A DNA stretch of 64,000 nucleotides from Microbacterium sp. NIBRBAC000506063 (GTDB lineage Bacteria; Actinomycetota; Actinomycetes; Actinomycetales; Microbacteriaceae). The stretch spans positions 401,342 to 465,341 of the forward strand of contig NZ_CP072877.1 in NCBI RefSeq assembly GCF_017968845.1. Reading direction: 5' to 3'. The position numbers and the translations under genes were made by a program. How positions within the stretch are numbered: the stretch's first letter is position 1; each line of letters begins with the position of its first letter. A model generated the notes under the pieces. That model was not told the DNA's origin, made no database searches, and was given only the letters and a program-made list of their open reading frames with translations. Below, piece after piece: positions 25,742 to 37,079 of this stretch.

Positions 25742-25971
25742 TAGTGGGCCTTCGGGGTGTACTTGGGGCCCTTCACGCCGTAACCGGCCTTCGCCAGGAT
25801 GCCACCCGTGATCCAGCCGAGCACCAGCAGCACCGCCGAGGCCCAGACGAGCCACGGGACGTCGAGGCAGAAGGCGACCGTACCGATCGTGAAGGCCACG
25901 AGCATGATGATGACGGCGGTCCACGCCGCGGGCGAGTGTCCGTGGCCGGGGTCGGCGATCGGGTTGGTCAT
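25741..25971 (-). CDS. HGxxPAAW family small membrane protein
   Basis: 76-residue protein with the family motif GHGHSPAAWTAVIIM near residue 9, then two hydrophobic helices and a basic C-terminus (KGPKYTPKAH). The family is found in actinobacterial trp operons just upstream of trpC; its role is unknown. It overlaps trpC by one base (TAATG). Confidence 0.9.
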   Translation of the reverse strand: MTNPIADPGHGHSPAAWTAVIIMLVAFTIGTVAFCLDVPWLVWASAVLLVLGWITGGILAKAGYGVKGPKYTPKAH

Positions 25972-26018
25972 GTGCTCCTCCGAAGGGAATCTAGGGGCTT
26001 GCGATCAGTCTATCGGTC

Positions 26019-26594
26019 TCATCGGGTGGGGTCGGAGCCGCGCGAAAGGTCGTCCCAGGAATCGATCGCGTCGATGGGGCCGGTGTGCGTCTGGCCGTCG
26101 GTGCGGAAGCGTTTGCCCGCCGTGCGCCAGCGGTGGGCGGAGGCGGCGATGAAGGCCGCAGCCGCTAGGAGCAGCACCCAGAGCACGAGGGTGACGAGCG
26201 GCCAGGATGTCGGCACGACGGCCTCCACGAGCGTCGCCACGGCGTCGTGTCCGGCGAGGCCGGTGAGCTCCGTGACCGTGCCGGCGGCGGCGGACAGCGG
26301 AGGGCTCGTGACCAGCGGCAGGGTGGCGATCAGCAGCCAGACACCGATCGCGACGGCGATCGCGGCGAAGACGTAGCGCAGCATCCGTCCCACGATCGCG
26401 AGGACACCGGCGAGGGCGAGGATCGTCAGACTGAGCGGCGCGAGGATGGGCAGCGCGTCGGCGCCCGAGACCTCCACCGTCTCTGCCGCGGTGCTGACGG
26501 AGACGAACAGCCAGGTCTGCGTCGAGGAGAGGATGCCGAGCCCGCCGACAAGGACGAGCAGGAGCACGCTCAGGGAGCGCCCTCGCGTCATCAT
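26019..26594 (-). CDS. Trp biosynthesis-associated membrane protein
   Basis: About 191-residue membrane protein of the actinobacterial Trp-operon family. It has an N-terminal helix followed by [11 protein letters not shown], two central helices, one more near residue 150 ([20 protein letters not shown]), and a polar tail ending [11 protein letters not shown]. Function is not known. The start ATG overlaps the hisI stop (ATGA). In related genomes trpE usually lies between hisI and this gene, but here it does not. Confidence 0.85.
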   Translation of the reverse strand: MMTRGRSLSVLLLVLVGGLGILSSTQTWLFVSVSTAAETVEVSGADALPILAPLSLTILALAGVLAIVGRMLRYVFAAIAVAIGVWLLIATLPLVTSPPLSAAAGTVTELTGLAGHDAVATLVEAVVPTSWPLVTLVLWVLLLAAAAFIAASAHRWRTAGKRFRTDGQTHTGPIDAIDSWDDLSRGSDPTR

Positions 26595-26947
26595 GCGGCG
26601 TCTCCGGAGGCCGGCTCGAGATCGACCGTGTCGAAGCAGGTGCGGGTCCCCGTGTGGCACGCGGGGCCGGTCTGATCCACCAGAAGCAGGATGGCGTCGG
26701 CGTCGCAGTCCAGACGTGCCCCCTTCACGACCTGGATGTGACCGGAGGTGTCGCCCTTGCGCCAGTACTCGCCCCGCGAACGCGACCAGTAGGTCGCGCG
26801 GCCGGTCGTGAGGGTGCGGCGCAGGGCCTCCGCATCCGTCCACGCGAGCATGAGCACCTCGCGCGTGTCCCACTGCTGCACGATGACCGGTGCGAGACCG
26901 TCGGCGTTCCAGGCGACGCTCTGCACGCGCGTTTCGATGTCGCTCAC
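26591..26947 (-). CDS. hisI: Phosphoribosyl-AMP cyclohydrolase
   Basis: 118-residue zinc enzyme that opens the purine ring of PR-AMP in histidine synthesis. Metal ligands are visible in [20 protein letters not shown] and TGTRTCF. The [17 protein letters not shown] segment is highly conserved. It is a stand-alone HisI; the HisE activity is encoded separately in the same cluster. It begins 7 bases after the hisF stop. Confidence 0.96.
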   Translation of the reverse strand: MSDIETRVQSVAWNADGLAPVIVQQWDTREVLMLAWTDAEALRRTLTTGRATYWSRSRGEYWRKGDTSGHIQVVKGARLDCDADAILLLVDQTGPACHTGTRTCFDTVDLEPASGDAA

Positions 26948-26954
26948 CGCACCG

Positions 26955-27704
26955 TCACCCCTCGGCCGCGAGAGCGGCCTTGACCTCGCCGACGGTCATC
27001 TCCCCGGTGTGGAAGACGCTCGCGGCAAGAACGGCGTCCGCGCCGGCCGCGATGGCGGGCGCGAAGTGCGAGACGTCTCCGGCGCCTCCGGAGGCGATCA
27101 CCGGCACGCTGGAGATCTCGCGCATGAGTGCGATGAGCTCGAGGTCGAAGCCGTCGCGCGTCCCGTCGGCGTCGATCGAGTTGACGAGCAGCTCGCCGGC
27201 ACCGCGATCGATCGCCTCGCGTGCCCAGTCGAGGGCGTCGATCGCCGTCGCGGTGCGGCCGCCGTGGGTCGTGACGACGAATCCGGATGTCGTGCCCTCG
27301 GCGCGCTTGACATCCAGCGACAGCACGAGCACCTGCCGTCCGAAGCGGTCGGCGATCTCGCCGATGAGCTCGGGCCGCGCGATCGCGGCGGAGTTGACGC
27401 CGATCTTGTCGGCGCCCACGGCGAGGAGCTTCGCCACGTCCTCGGCGCTGCGCACTCCCCCGCCCACCGTGAGCGGCACGAAGACCTGCTCGGCCGTGCG
27501 CTGGACCATCTCGTAGGTGGTCGCGCGGGCGTCGACCGTCGCCGTCACATCGAGGAAGGTGATCTCGTCGGCGCCCTGAGCGGCATAGTGGCGGGCCAGC
27601 TCGACGGGATCGCCCATGTCACGGAGGTTCTCGAAGTTGACGCCCTTGACGACGCGGCCGGCGGCGACGTCGAGGCACGGGATGACCCGGCAGGCGAGGG
27701 TCAT
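26955..27704 (-). CDS. hisF: Imidazole glycerol phosphate synthase cyclase subunit
   Basis: 249-residue TIM barrel, the cyclase half of the HisH-HisF synthase. The catalytic Asp is in [19 protein letters not shown], the second catalytic Asp is in [16 protein letters not shown], and the phosphate sites are in TVGGGVRS and [11 protein letters not shown]. The start overlaps the hisG stop (ATGA). HisH is not in the window. Confidence 0.97.
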   Translation of the reverse strand: MTLACRVIPCLDVAAGRVVKGVNFENLRDMGDPVELARHYAAQGADEITFLDVTATVDARATTYEMVQRTAEQVFVPLTVGGGVRSAEDVAKLLAVGADKIGVNSAAIARPELIGEIADRFGRQVLVLSLDVKRAEGTTSGFVVTTHGGRTATAIDALDWAREAIDRGAGELLVNSIDADGTRDGFDLELIALMREISSVPVIASGGAGDVSHFAPAIAAGADAVLAASVFHTGEMTVGEVKAALAAEG

Positions 27705-28543
27705 CAGAGCCTCGCCGCGTCGATCGCCGTCACGAGGATGGCGCGGGCACCCAGCGCATAGAGGGCGTCCATGACCTGGTTGACCCCGCGGCGCGGGATC
27801 ATGACGCGCACGGCGACCCATTCGGGGTCGCGCAGCGGCGAGATGGTCGCGGACTCGCGCCCCGGGGCGAGAGCGACCGCCTGGTCGACGAGCTCCGTCG
27901 GCAGGTCGTAGTCCAGGAGCACGTAGCGACGCGCCACCATGACGCCGCGGAGGCGGCGCAGCAGCGTCTCGGTGCCGTCTGCGTCACCCGGGCGGCTGAT
28001 GAGGACAGCCTCGGATTCGAGGATGACCGGCCCGAAGATCTCCAGACCCGCCTGTCGGAGGGTGGTGCCGGTCGAGACGACGTCGGCGACGGCATCCGCC
28101 ACGCCGAGGCGCACCGCGGATTCGACGGCACCGTCGAGCTGGACGAGCTCGGCATCGACGCCGTTCTCCCGGAGGAACGCGCCGACGAGCCCGGGATAGG
28201 CCGATGCGACGCGGACGCCGGTCAGATCCTCGAGCTTCTCGAAGCGTCCGGGAGGCCCGGCGAAGCGGAAGGTGGAGCCGCCGAAGCCGAGCTGCTCGAT
28301 CTCGCGAGCGGGCTGGGCGACGTCCAGGAGCAGGTCGCGTCCGGTGATGCCGACGTCCAGCGCACCGGAGGCGACGTAGGTGGCGATGTCGCGCGGACGC
28401 AGGAAGAAGAACTCCACGTCGTTCTCGGAGTCGATCACGTGCAGGGTCTTCGGGTCGCGCCGACCGGCGTATCCGGCCTCGGCGAGCATCTCGGCGGCGG
28501 TCTCGGCGAGCATGCCCTTATTGGGAACAGCAATGCGCAGCAT
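27704..28543 (-). CDS. hisG: ATP phosphoribosyltransferase (long form)
   Basis: 279-residue first enzyme of histidine synthesis, joining ATP and PRPP. The N-terminus [23 protein letters not shown] and the VGITGRDLL region are typical, and [21 protein letters not shown] forms the PRPP site. The C-terminal 75 residues form the ACT-like regulatory domain of long HisG, so histidine feedback inhibition is expected and no HisZ is needed. Confidence 0.97.
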   Translation of the reverse strand: MLRIAVPNKGMLAETAAEMLAEAGYAGRRDPKTLHVIDSENDVEFFFLRPRDIATYVASGALDVGITGRDLLLDVAQPAREIEQLGFGGSTFRFAGPPGRFEKLEDLTGVRVASAYPGLVGAFLRENGVDAELVQLDGAVESAVRLGVADAVADVVSTGTTLRQAGLEIFGPVILESEAVLISRPGDADGTETLLRRLRGVMVARRYVLLDYDLPTELVDQAVALAPGRESATISPLRDPEWVAVRVMIPRRGVNQVMDALYALGARAILVTAIDAARL

Positions 28544-28580
28544 GGGAATCCTTCATTTGCAGGGGAAGAGGGACAGTCGC

Positions 28581-28844
28581 TCAGAGATGTCGGTAGACGT
28601 CTTCCAGCGACAGGCCCTTCGCGACCATCAGCACCTGCAAGTGGTAGAGCAGCTGCGAGATCTCCTCGGCGGCGTGCTCATCCGACTCGTACTCGGCGGC
28701 CATCCAGACCTCGGCGGCCTCCTCGACGATCTTCTTGCCGATCGCGTGCACGCCGGCATCCAACTGCGCGACCGTGCCCGAGCCCGCAGGACGCGTGGCG
28801 GCCTTGTCGCTCAGCTCGGCGAACAGCTCCTCGAAAGTCTTCAC
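28581..28844 (-). CDS. hisE: Phosphoribosyl-ATP pyrophosphatase
   Basis: 87-residue MazG-like helical enzyme that hydrolyses PR-ATP to PR-AMP. The metal-binding motif is [17 protein letters not shown]. Start GTG overlaps the rpe stop (GTGA), and the gene is 37 bases upstream of hisG. Confidence 0.96.
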   Translation of the reverse strand: MKTFEELFAELSDKAATRPAGSGTVAQLDAGVHAIGKKIVEEAAEVWMAAEYESDEHAAEEISQLLYHLQVLMVAKGLSLEDVYRHL

Positions 28845-29521
28845 GATTCAAGGCTAGCGGCTCTGGCGCGGGCCCGGAGTCCGCCGATGGCCGCCTCGAC
28901 ATCGGCGGCGCCGTAGACGGCCGATCCCGCGACGAAGGTGTCGGCGCCGGCGGCCGCGGCCTGCGCGATCGTGTCGTCGGAGATCCCGCCGTCGACCTGG
29001 AGCCATACGCGCGATCCGCGCCGCCGTGCCTCGTCCGCGAGCCCGCGCAGCTTCGGCATCGTCTCGGGCATGAAGCCCTGTCCGCCGAATCCGGGCTCCA
29101 CGGTCATGACGAGGATCTGATCGAACTCGTCGAGGACGTCGTAAAGGCTCTCCGCCGCGGTGCCGGGTTTGATCGCGACGCCGGCGCGCGCACCGATGTC
29201 ACGGAGCCTCCGTGCGAGCGCGATCGGATCGGCGGCGGCCTCCAGATGGAAGGTCACGCTCGCCGCACCGAGCTCGGCATAGCCCGGCGCCCAGCGGTCG
29301 GGGTCGTCGATCATGAGATGCACGTCCAGCGGGATCGGGCTCGTCGCCTGGATGCGTTCGACCATCTGCGGCCCGAAGGTGAGGTTGGGCACGAAGTGGT
29401 TGTCCATGACGTCGACATGCGCGAAGTCGGCGCTCGCGATGCGGGCGAGGTCCGCCTGCATGTTCACGAAGTCGGCGGCGAGGATGCTCGGATTGATGCG
29501 CGGTGCGGAGGGCAGGGTCAC
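28841..29521 (-). CDS. rpe: Ribulose-phosphate 3-epimerase
   Basis: About 226-residue TIM barrel interconverting ribulose-5-P and xylulose-5-P. Motifs: [45 protein letters not shown] and [10 protein letters not shown] chose the GTG that begins [12 protein letters not shown] because family members start there. An in-frame ATG 48 bases further upstream (29569) gives a longer, unconvincing leader with no ribosome-binding site. Confidence 0.93.
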   Translation of the reverse strand: MTLPSAPRINPSILAADFVNMQADLARIASADFAHVDVMDNHFVPNLTFGPQMVERIQATSPIPLDVHLMIDDPDRWAPGYAELGAASVTFHLEAAADPIALARRLRDIGARAGVAIKPGTAAESLYDVLDEFDQILVMTVEPGFGGQGFMPETMPKLRGLADEARRRGSRVWLQVDGGISDDTIAQAAAAGADTFVAGSAVYGAADVEAAIGGLRARARAASLES

Positions 29522-29584
29522 TCCCCTATTATCGCCGGATACCCGGATGACGTCCTGCGCCTGCTCCATGTGCTGAAGTCACGC

Positions 29585-30925
29585 TCAGGCGGCGAGTCCG
29601 AATCGCGCCCGGCCACCCAGTCTCGGTGTGCGGGCGGGGTCGACGTAGGGCGGCGGGAGGAACCAGACGCGCGCATCGACACCGGCCCCGTCGATGCGGA
29701 TCTCCCACCCGTTGTCGTGGATGCGATGGTGACAGGTCTCGCACAACAGGACCCCGTTGGACAGATCGGTCCTGCCCGATGTCGCTGCCACCAGTGGATG
29801 TGATGCGCCCGGGTCATCTCGGGTGGCAGCCCGCACATCGCGCATCCGCCATCGCGTTCGACCAGTGCCAGGCGTTGCGCCCGGGTGAAGAGCCGTTTCT
29901 CCCGACCCCAGTCGAGGATCTCGCTGTCGCCACCGAGAACACAGGGGATCACCCCACCATTGGCGGCCATCCTGCGGGCCGCTGAGATGCTGATCGGCTG
30001 ATCGATCCCATCGATCTCCGCCGATCCGGTACCCGCCTGCAGGTCCTCCAGGCTCATTCGGACGATGACCGTCGCCCCGGCCAGGGGAAGCTTCTCGCTC
30101 TTGCAGCCGAGCACATGCGCGCAGATCGCGCTGAGCGCATCGGCCTGCAGCATCGGCACACTCCGGCGGTCGGCATCCGCCGCATCCGGATCCGGCGCAT
30201 CCTTACGCGCAGCGAACGCCGCCGACACGTACCCGCGAATCGCGGCCACGACCGGTGCGGCGCTCTCGACATCGAGCTGTGCGGTCAGGTGCACCATCCC
30301 GTCGCGCTCGAACATCGTCACCTGTCGCTTACCGCGCTGCTCCTCGGCCCGCGGCTGCACACCATCCGGGTCCAGCCACGCCTCGGCACGCACGACGAGC
30401 TTGCGCACATCATCCAACGAGAGCCCGACCGCCCCCGCCACGAGCACCCGCTCACCCTCCGCGATCCGCTCCGCACCGGCCGCGATGCGGCACCGATCGA
30501 GCACCGCAATGATCAACGCCGCCGCCGGCGCGCTCAACACGCCCGAAGCCAGCGCCTCACGCACGAGCGGATACTTCGCCGGCAACCGATCCCCAGAAGA
30601 TTCGTACGCGGAGCCGTCGCCTCCCCCACCTTCACCAGACGAGAGGCGTCACCCGCCGACCCGCCCGTCGCCGCGGCGATGAGCGTCGCCGGCGACCGGA
30701 ACCCTTGCTGCTTCGCAAGGCTCTCCGCCCCAACTCCGGGCGCGACTGGTGCGCGATCTCCGCAGCTACCTCGGCATGCACCGCATCCAGTCGGCGGTGC
30801 AGCGCGGCGATCGCGTCATTCACCTCGATGAGCTGCTCCCTCGACAGGCCACTCGCGTCATCGGCGCCCGCCCACGCATCATCGAGGAGCGACATCCCCT
30901 CGTGCAACGCGGCCAGTTTCGACAT
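29585..30925 (-). CDS. DUF222 / HNH endonuclease (13E12-like)
   Basis: About 447-residue protein of the DUF222-HNH family, called 13E12 repeat proteins in mycobacteria. The N-terminal helical DUF222 part runs from MSKLAALHEGMSLLDDAW. The C-terminal HNH nuclease has CAMCGLPPEMTRAHHIHWW and then NGVLLCETCHHRIHDNGWEI. Breaks near 30720, 30595 and 29800 each need one base restored. An upstream in-frame ATG at 30964 lies inside a LexA box, so I take 30925 as the start. It sits between rsmB and rpe and is likely acquired; many actinobacteria carry several copies. The DNA target is unknown. Confidence 0.85.
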
Positions 30926-30956
30926 ACTTTGAGCGTAACCGAGAACCGAACATTTG

Positions 30957-30972
30957 TCGAACATAGGTTCGA
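30957..30972. promoter_or_regulatory. LexA (SOS) box upstream of the DUF222/HNH gene
   Basis: TCGAACATAGGTTCGA is a perfect 16-base palindrome matching the actinobacterial LexA site CGAAC-N4-GTTCG, centred about 40 bases upstream of the chosen start. A degenerate half-site (CGAACATTTGTCG) lies beside it. Several 13E12 genes of mycobacteria are known to be under LexA, which supports damage-induced expression here. Confidence 0.85.
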
Positions 30973-31062
30973 ATGAATGCAGATGTCCGAGCGGCGTCAT
31001 CAACACAGCATCGACATACCCCGATTACGAGGAACGCGTGCCGGACTCTGCTGCTCCTTGGC

Positions 31063-32472
31063 TCAGGTCGCAGTCTGCTTCTGAAGCAGCGCGAGGAACA
31101 TCGCGTCCGTGCCGTGCCGGTGCGGCCACAACTGCGCATGCAGACCGTCGCCGTCACCGAGGTCGATCTCGCTCTGGGCGACGGAGGCGATCGTGGCGCG
31201 CGCATCGAGCACGCTCACGTCGTCGCGCCCGCGCAGCACCTCTTCGACGACGCCGGAGGTCTCGGCCAGGTGCGGAGAGCATGTCACATAGGCGACGATT
31301 CCGCCGGGGCCAGAGCGTCGAGCGCCCCGCGCAGAAGGTCCTCCTGCAGCGCCACGAGCTCCGGGACGTCTGAGGGCGTCTTGCGCCAGCGCGCCTCCGG
31401 ACGACGTCGGAGGGCGCCGAGGCCCGTGCAGGGAGCGTCCACGAGGATGCGGTCGAAGGCGCCCTCGTGGGCCGCGGTGAAGGCGCGTCCGTCCTGCACG
31501 TGCACGGAGACGTCCCCGGGACCGCACGAAGCGCGTTCCGCACGAGTCCGGCGCGCGCCGGGATCACTTCGTTCGCCTCCAGTCGTGCCCCGTGCAGGAG
31601 CGCGGAGGCGGCCAGGAGCGCCGTCTTCCCTCCCGGGCCGGCGCACAGATCCAGCCAGCGCTCCCCCTCGCGGACCGGAGCCGCCTCCACCAGCGCGAGC
31701 GCGACGAGCTGCGAGCCCTCGTCCTGCACACGGATCGTGCCGCCGGAGCCCTCGACGATCTCGCGGGGATCGCCGCCGGGGGAAGCGAAGGCCGTGGGCG
31801 CATAAGGCCGCCGGGCGGAGCGGGTTCGGCGAGTCCGGGAAGAGCTGCGAGCGTGACCTCCGGGGCGAGATTGTCGGCGTCGAGCAGAGCATCGAGCTCT
31901 TCTGCCCTCTCCTGGGCGGCGAGGGCGCGGCGCAGGGCGCGGATGACCCAGACCGGATGGGAGGTGCGCAGCGACAGCTTCTCGTCGTCGGAGCGTGCCG
32001 CCGCCTCGATGCGTTCCTGCCACTCCCCCGGTGTCTCACGCGATATCCGGCGCAGCACGGCGTTGGCGAAGCTGCCGGCACCGCGTCCTGCGGCGGCGAC
32101 GGCCAGGTTCACCGACTCGTTGACCGCCGCATGCGAGGCGACCCGGGTCGAGAGCAGTTGGTGGGTTCCCAGCCGCAGCGCCTCGAGGACCGCAGGATCG
32201 ATCGCCTCGACCGAGCGATCGGATGCCGCAGAGATGATGGCGTCGTAGGTGCCCCGCCGGCGCAGCGTGCCGTAGGTGAGCTCGGTGGCCAACGCCGCAT
32301 CCTGCACGGGCAGGCCGGCCTCGGCGATCGCGACGGGAAGCAAAAGGTTGGCGTAGGCGTCCGAGTCGGTGACGGCGCGCAAGACGTCGAAGGCCACCTG
32401 TCGCGCGGGCTGCACCGTGCGGGGCGATGCCTGTGCCCGGTGCTGGGGGCGTCGGGAGTCTCGTCGGTTCAC
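31063..32472 (-). CDS. rsmB: 16S rRNA m5C967 methyltransferase
   Basis: About 470-residue enzyme with an N-terminal NusB-like RNA-binding domain (AFDVLRAVTDSDAYANLLL through FANAVLRRI) and a C-terminal SAM methyltransferase domain. Catalytic motifs are DLCAGPGGKTALLA, LVDAPCTGLGALRRRPEARW and AYVTCSPH (two Cys). Breaks near 31803, 31523 and 31303 are each one lost base. Start GTG overlaps the fmt stop (GTGA), which decides it over a further upstream in-frame start. Confidence 0.93.
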
Positions 32473-33381
32473 GTTCCGGCCCTCCCTTCGTCCCGCTGCC
32501 CTCGCCACCAGTCGGCGGCGGACATCGGTCCGCGTCCGGCGGGCTGGACGCGCCGCACGGCCAGAGGCGTGGTCGCCGTGCCGATCAGGATCTCCGTCTT
32601 GCCGCCGTGAATCCGTCCGGGTTCCAGCCTCTCGGAGGTCTCGGCTGTGCTGGCGTCGAGGATCTTCAGGCGCTGCCCGCCCACGGTCGTGAAGGCGCCG
32701 GGCTCGGGTGTCACGCCGCGGAAACGCGCGAAGATGACGTCCAGCGGCTCGGTCCAGTCGAGCAGGCCGTCCTCCAGCGTCAGCTTGGCCGCGTAGCTGC
32801 TCTCGCCCTCCTGGGGCGAGGCCACCGCGGTTCCCTCGGCGATCCTCGCGACGACGTCGGCGGTGAGCGTCGCGCCCTCCTCTGCCAGGATCTCCAGCGC
32901 GGCATCCGCCGTGGCATCGGCAGGCACCGCGATCGTCTCCGCCGCGAACACGTCGCCGGCGTCGAGCTCGGGGACCAGCTGGAAGACGCTGGCGCCCAGG
33001 TCAGGGTCGCCGGCGATGAGGGCCCGTTGGACGGGAGCGGCGCCGCGCCAGCGGGGCAGGATCGAGAAGTGGAGGTTGATCCAACCGTGCACGGGGTCGA
33101 CAGGAGCGGCTCGCGGACCAGCCCGCCGTAGGCGACGATCACGCCGAGGTCAGGGGCGAGCCCGGCGATCTGCGCGGTCACGGCGTCATCCAGGCGCGCG
33201 GCACGGATGACGGGAGTCCGATCTCCTCGGCGGCGGCCGCCACCGGCGAGGGCGTGAGCACCCTCTTGCGCCCCTGGGGTGCGTCCGGCCGGGTGACGAC
33301 CGCGACCACCTCGTGCTGCGCAGTGAGCGCACGCAGGGTGGGGACAGCGGCACCGGGCGTGCCGGCGAAGACCAAACGCAT
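32469..33381 (-). CDS. fmt: Methionyl-tRNA formyltransferase
   Basis: About 304-residue enzyme that formylates initiator Met-tRNA using 10-formyl-[22 protein letters not shown] starts the Rossmann fold, followed by the catalytic region [20 protein letters not shown] (Asn-x-His). The C-terminal OB-like domain ends near the [10 protein letters not shown] segment. Breaks near 33215 and 33095 are one lost base each. It lies between priA and rsmB on the same strand. Confidence 0.94.
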
Positions 33382-33422
33382 CGTGGGACCTTTCCTGTCG
33401 CGCAGAGCGCGCACGAGGGACA

Positions 33423-35374
33423 TCAGAGATCAGGATCGAGGACGTCGAGCCTCACTGAGAGCGTACTGCGGGCGGGCCGCCCTTCCCTCGTCGCCGCGAC
33501 ACCGCATCGGCGACGACGGATGCGCGCAGCGCGGCTGCCACGCGTGCGCCGAGCCGGTAGTCGAACCTCACGAGTGCGCGGACGCGACCGGCGTCGCCTC
33601 CGTCGTCCGAGGCCACCGGTACGGGTCCGAGGATCGCGTCGGCCGGCAGCTGCAGCTCGCGCAGCGACTCCAGGGCGCGGGCGACGGATGCGACGGTGCC
33701 GTCGACCTGCGCGACGCGCACCACGGGCGGCATGCGCAGAGGGGCGCGCTCGGCGAGCTCCGAGCGCGCGTGGGCGGCATGCGACCAGGTCGCGAACGCC
33801 TTCGCGACGGGGCCGTCGACGCCGACGAGGTGGATCGGGCACCGGGCGTCGCCAGAGCCGCCGCATTCGACCACCATCGCAGGCACGACTCGCCGATCCG
33901 CAGATCGGGCGACTGGAGCATGCGGGCGCCGTCGAGCAGCAGCACCGCCCGGTATCCTCCTTCGGCCCGCGGTTCCGCACCGCGGGTCGCCACGACGAGC
34001 GCAGGCGCGCCGGTGACGGACTCGACGGGGTGGGCGCCGTCGGCGACGATGACACGGATGCCGGGGAAGGCGCGCCCCAGCTCTTCGGCCGTACGCTCGC
34101 TGCCGGACGAGGAGAGCCGGAAGGTACTGCCCTGGCAGGAGGTGCAGGTCCACGCCATGGCGGTGCGGCCGCACCATCCGCACACCGGCACCGCCCCCGG
34201 CGCCGTGCACCGAGCGGCCCGCCGCAGCCCTGGCAGCGGGCCGGATGCCGGCAGTCGCCGCAGACCAGCGAGGGGGCGAAACCCGGTCGGACACCTGTAC
34301 GAGGACCGGACCCGATGACAGCGCCTCGCGTGCGGCGCGGAACGCGGTCGGGGTCAGGCGGACGCCAGGCTGCTCCAACTCCTCCGTCGTGCTGAGCGAC
34401 ACCTTGGGGCGTACGCGCCGCGGTGCGTGCACGCTGTCGAGCCAGCCCGTCGCGACGAGACGTTCCACGTCGGTCGAACGGGTGTGGGCGACGAAGAGCA
34501 GGGCGCTGCCCTCCTGCTCCTGGCGGACGAGCGCCGCGTCGCGCGCATGGACATAGGGCGCGAGCGGCTCGGACAGCAGAGCGTCGCCGTCGTCCCACAT
34601 CGCGACGAGACCGGCGCGCACGGGGGTATAGACCGCAGAGCGGTTGCCCACCACGATGCAGGGGGCGTCCTCGAGCGTGCGGAGGAACGCGCGGTAGCGG
34701 TCGGGATTGCTCTGCCGGGAGTCATGGCGGACGACGACGGATGCCGGAACGACGTCGCTGAGCGCCGCGAGCAGGGCGTCCAGGTCCCGATGGTCCGGAA
34801 CCACCAGCACCGAGGACTCCCCCGCGGCGAGGGTCCGGGCCGCCGCTGCGGCGATCAGCTGCGGCCACAGCGGTGCGCCGTGCTCGTCGCTGAGCGGCAT
34901 CGCCTCGACGGCGGCGCGGCCGTGGTCGGCGAGCAGGTCGGCCAGGTCGCCGTACTCGGCGAGGATGCCGTTCGCGCGCTCTGCGGCATCCGATGTCGGC
35001 GTCACGGGCTCCGAGGAACGCAGCCAGGCCTTCTCGACCCGCACCTGTCGTTTCGGCACCGCGAGCCGGATGATGTCGGAGGCGCTGCCGGCGGCACGGT
35101 CGGCGACGCGTCGTGCGAGGGTGTACAGCCGCTCGGGAAGCACGGCGACGTCGGAGACGACCGCTTCGACCGCGGAGAGCGTGCGTTCGCCGTCAGCCTC
35201 GTCGGCGATCTCGATGACGAAGCCGTCGACCACCCGTCCGGCAGTGCGCAGGGGCACGCGGACGCGGACGCCCACGGCGACCTCGCCCAGCGCATCCGGC
35301 AGCTGGTAGTCGAAGAGTCGATCGAGCTGCGGGAGCGGAGAGTCGAGCAGCACGCGCGCGACGCGCCGGGACAT
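33423..35374 (-). CDS. priA: Primosomal protein N' (PriA), helicase-degenerate actinobacterial type
   Basis: About 652-residue replication-restart protein. The N-terminal 3'-DNA-binding domain ([20 protein letters not shown]) is clear. The helicase core lacks a recognisable Walker A lysine, as in other actinobacteria. Zinc-binding cysteines are seen in [15 protein letters not shown] and [10 protein letters not shown]...CTSCQG. Breaks near 34280, 34200, 33850 and 33465 each move the frame by one missing base. The last restores the ending [11 protein letters not shown] and the stop used here. It follows metK by 3 bases. Confidence 0.88.
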
Positions 35375-35377
35375 GGT

Positions 35378-36574
35378 CTACAGTCCGGCGGCGCGGCGCA
35401 GCTCGTCGGCGCGATCGGTGCGCTCCCAGGTGAAGTCGGGGAGCTCGCGGCCGAAGTGCCCGTAGGCGGCGGTCTGCGCGTAGATCGGGCGGAGCAGGTC
35501 GAGTTCCTCGATGATCGCCTGCGGGCGCAGGTCGAAGACCTCGTTGATCGCGCGGGTGATGTCCTCGTCGGCGACCTTGCCGGTGCCGAAGGTCTCGACG
35601 TACAGCCCGACCGGACGGGCCACGCCGATCGCGTACGCGACCTGCAGTTCGAGACGGTCGGCGAGCCCGGCTGCCACCGCGTTCTTGGCGACCCAGCGCG
35701 TGGCGTAGGCGCCCGAGCGGTCGACCTTCGACGGGTCCTTCCCGCTGAACGCGCCCCCGCCGTGACGTGCGGCGCCGCCGTAGGTGTCGATGATGATCTT
35801 GCGACCGGTGAGGCCGGCGTCGCCCTTCGGTCCGCCGGTGACGAAGGGACCGGCGGGGTTGATGAAGTACTTCAGCTCGGCGGAGCGGTCGAGGCCCGTG
35901 GTCTCGAGGACGGGGTCGATCACGTGCTCGCGCACCTCGGCGCGCAGCTGCTCGAGGGTGACGTCGGGGTTGTGCTGGGTGGAGAGGACGATCGCGTCGA
36001 TGGTCTTCGGGGTGAAGCCGTCGTAGCCGAGCGTGACCTGCGTCTTGCCGTCGGGGCGCAGATAGCCCAGCAGGCCTGAGCGGCGCACCTCGGCGAGGCG
36101 CTCGGCGATGCGGTGGGCCGTCCATGCCGCCATCGGCATGAGCACCGGTGTCTCGGTCGTGGCGAACCCGAACATGATGCCCTGGTCGCCGGCGCCGAGG
36201 AGGTCACGGGGCTCGACCGAGCCGCCGTCGCGATGCTCCTGGGCGCGATCGACGCCCGCGGCGATCTCGCCGGACTGCTCGCCCACCGATACGCTCACGC
36301 CGCAGGAGGCGCCGTCGAAGCCCGTGTCGCTGGAGGTGTACCCGATGCGGTTGACGACGTCGCGCACGATCGTGGGGATGTCGACGTAACCCTCGGTGCG
36401 GATCTCACCGGCGACATGCACCAGACCGGTCGTGACCAGGGTCTCGACCGCGACGCGCGCTCCCGGATCTTCGGCGAGCAGCCCGTCGAGAATGCTGTCG
36501 GAGATCTGGTCGCAGATCTTGTCGGGGTGCCCCTCGGTCACGGACTCGGACGTGAACAGACGCAGGGCGCTCAT
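35378..36574 (-). CDS. metK: S-adenosylmethionine synthetase
   Basis: Intact 398-residue enzyme making SAM from methionine and ATP. Signatures: [56 protein letters not shown], and the glycine-rich loop [20 protein letters not shown] see no SAM riboswitch in the 100 bases upstream. In related genomes coaBC often lies between rpoZ and metK; here the gap is too short. Confidence 0.98.
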   Translation of the reverse strand: MSALRLFTSESVTEGHPDKICDQISDSILDGLLAEDPGARVAVETLVTTGLVHVAGEIRTEGYVDIPTIVRDVVNRIGYTSSDTGFDGASCGVSVSVGEQSGEIAAGVDRAQEHRDGGSVEPRDLLGAGDQGIMFGFATTETPVLMPMAAWTAHRIAERLAEVRRSGLLGYLRPDGKTQVTLGYDGFTPKTIDAIVLSTQHNPDVTLEQLRAEVREHVIDPVLETTGLDRSAELKYFINPAGPFVTGGPKGDAGLTGRKIIIDTYGGAARHGGGAFSGKDPSKVDRSGAYATRWVAKNAVAAGLADRLELQVAYAIGVARPVGLYVETFGTGKVADEDITRAINEVFDLRPQAIIEELDLLRPIYAQTAAYGHFGRELPDFTWERTDRADELRRAAGL

Positions 36575-36676
36575 CGGTGCTCCAGAAGAGGATCGAACAG
36601 GGGAACGAAGGACATCACCAGTCTGCCGCCTGCATCCGACATCCGGGCGCAGATGACGACACGTCCGGAAACAGGG

Positions 36677-36931
36677 TCACTCGGCGTGACGCAGGCGCAG
36701 TTTGTCTTCGTTGATCTCGTGGAGAGCGATCGTGAGCGGCTTGTCTTCGACCGTCGAGTCGACGAGCGGGCCGACGTTGTCGAACAGGTTGCCCTCGTGG
36801 AGGTCGGAGTAGTAGTCGTTGATCTGACGGGCGCGCTTGGCCGCGTAGATCACCAGCTCGTACTTCGAGTCGACCCGCTCGAGCAGATTGTCGATGGGCG
36901 GATCGATGATGCCGTTGTTGTGACCGGCCAC
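36677..36931 (-). CDS. rpoZ: RNA polymerase omega subunit
   Basis: 84-residue omega subunit with the core motif [20 protein letters not shown] and RQINDYY. Start GTG ([12 protein letters not shown]) is fixed by AGGAGG six bases upstream; an in-frame ATG 18 bases further upstream lies before that ribosome-binding site. Its own promoter is likely, with a TAGAAT -10-like box about 90 bases upstream. Confidence 0.94.
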   Translation of the reverse strand: MAGHNNGIIDPPIDNLLERVDSKYELVIYAAKRARQINDYYSDLHEGNLFDNVGPLVDSTVEDKPLTIALHEINEDKLRLRHAE

Positions 36932-37079
36932 GTGGGACCTCCTGATCATGGCGACGGGTTCGTCGCGGTGTGTGAGATTCGGTACTTCGCGCTGAGATGA
37001 GCGCGGACGCCTCAGGCAATTCTACATCCGCCGGCCTCGACCTCGATGCGTTCCGCCGGAGATCGTGCAGCGAGTCCAC

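Noticed and set aside
36575..36676. SAM riboswitch upstream of metK
   Set aside because: No conserved SAM-I, SAM-II or SAM-IV core could be found; the spacer is short and unstructured by eye.
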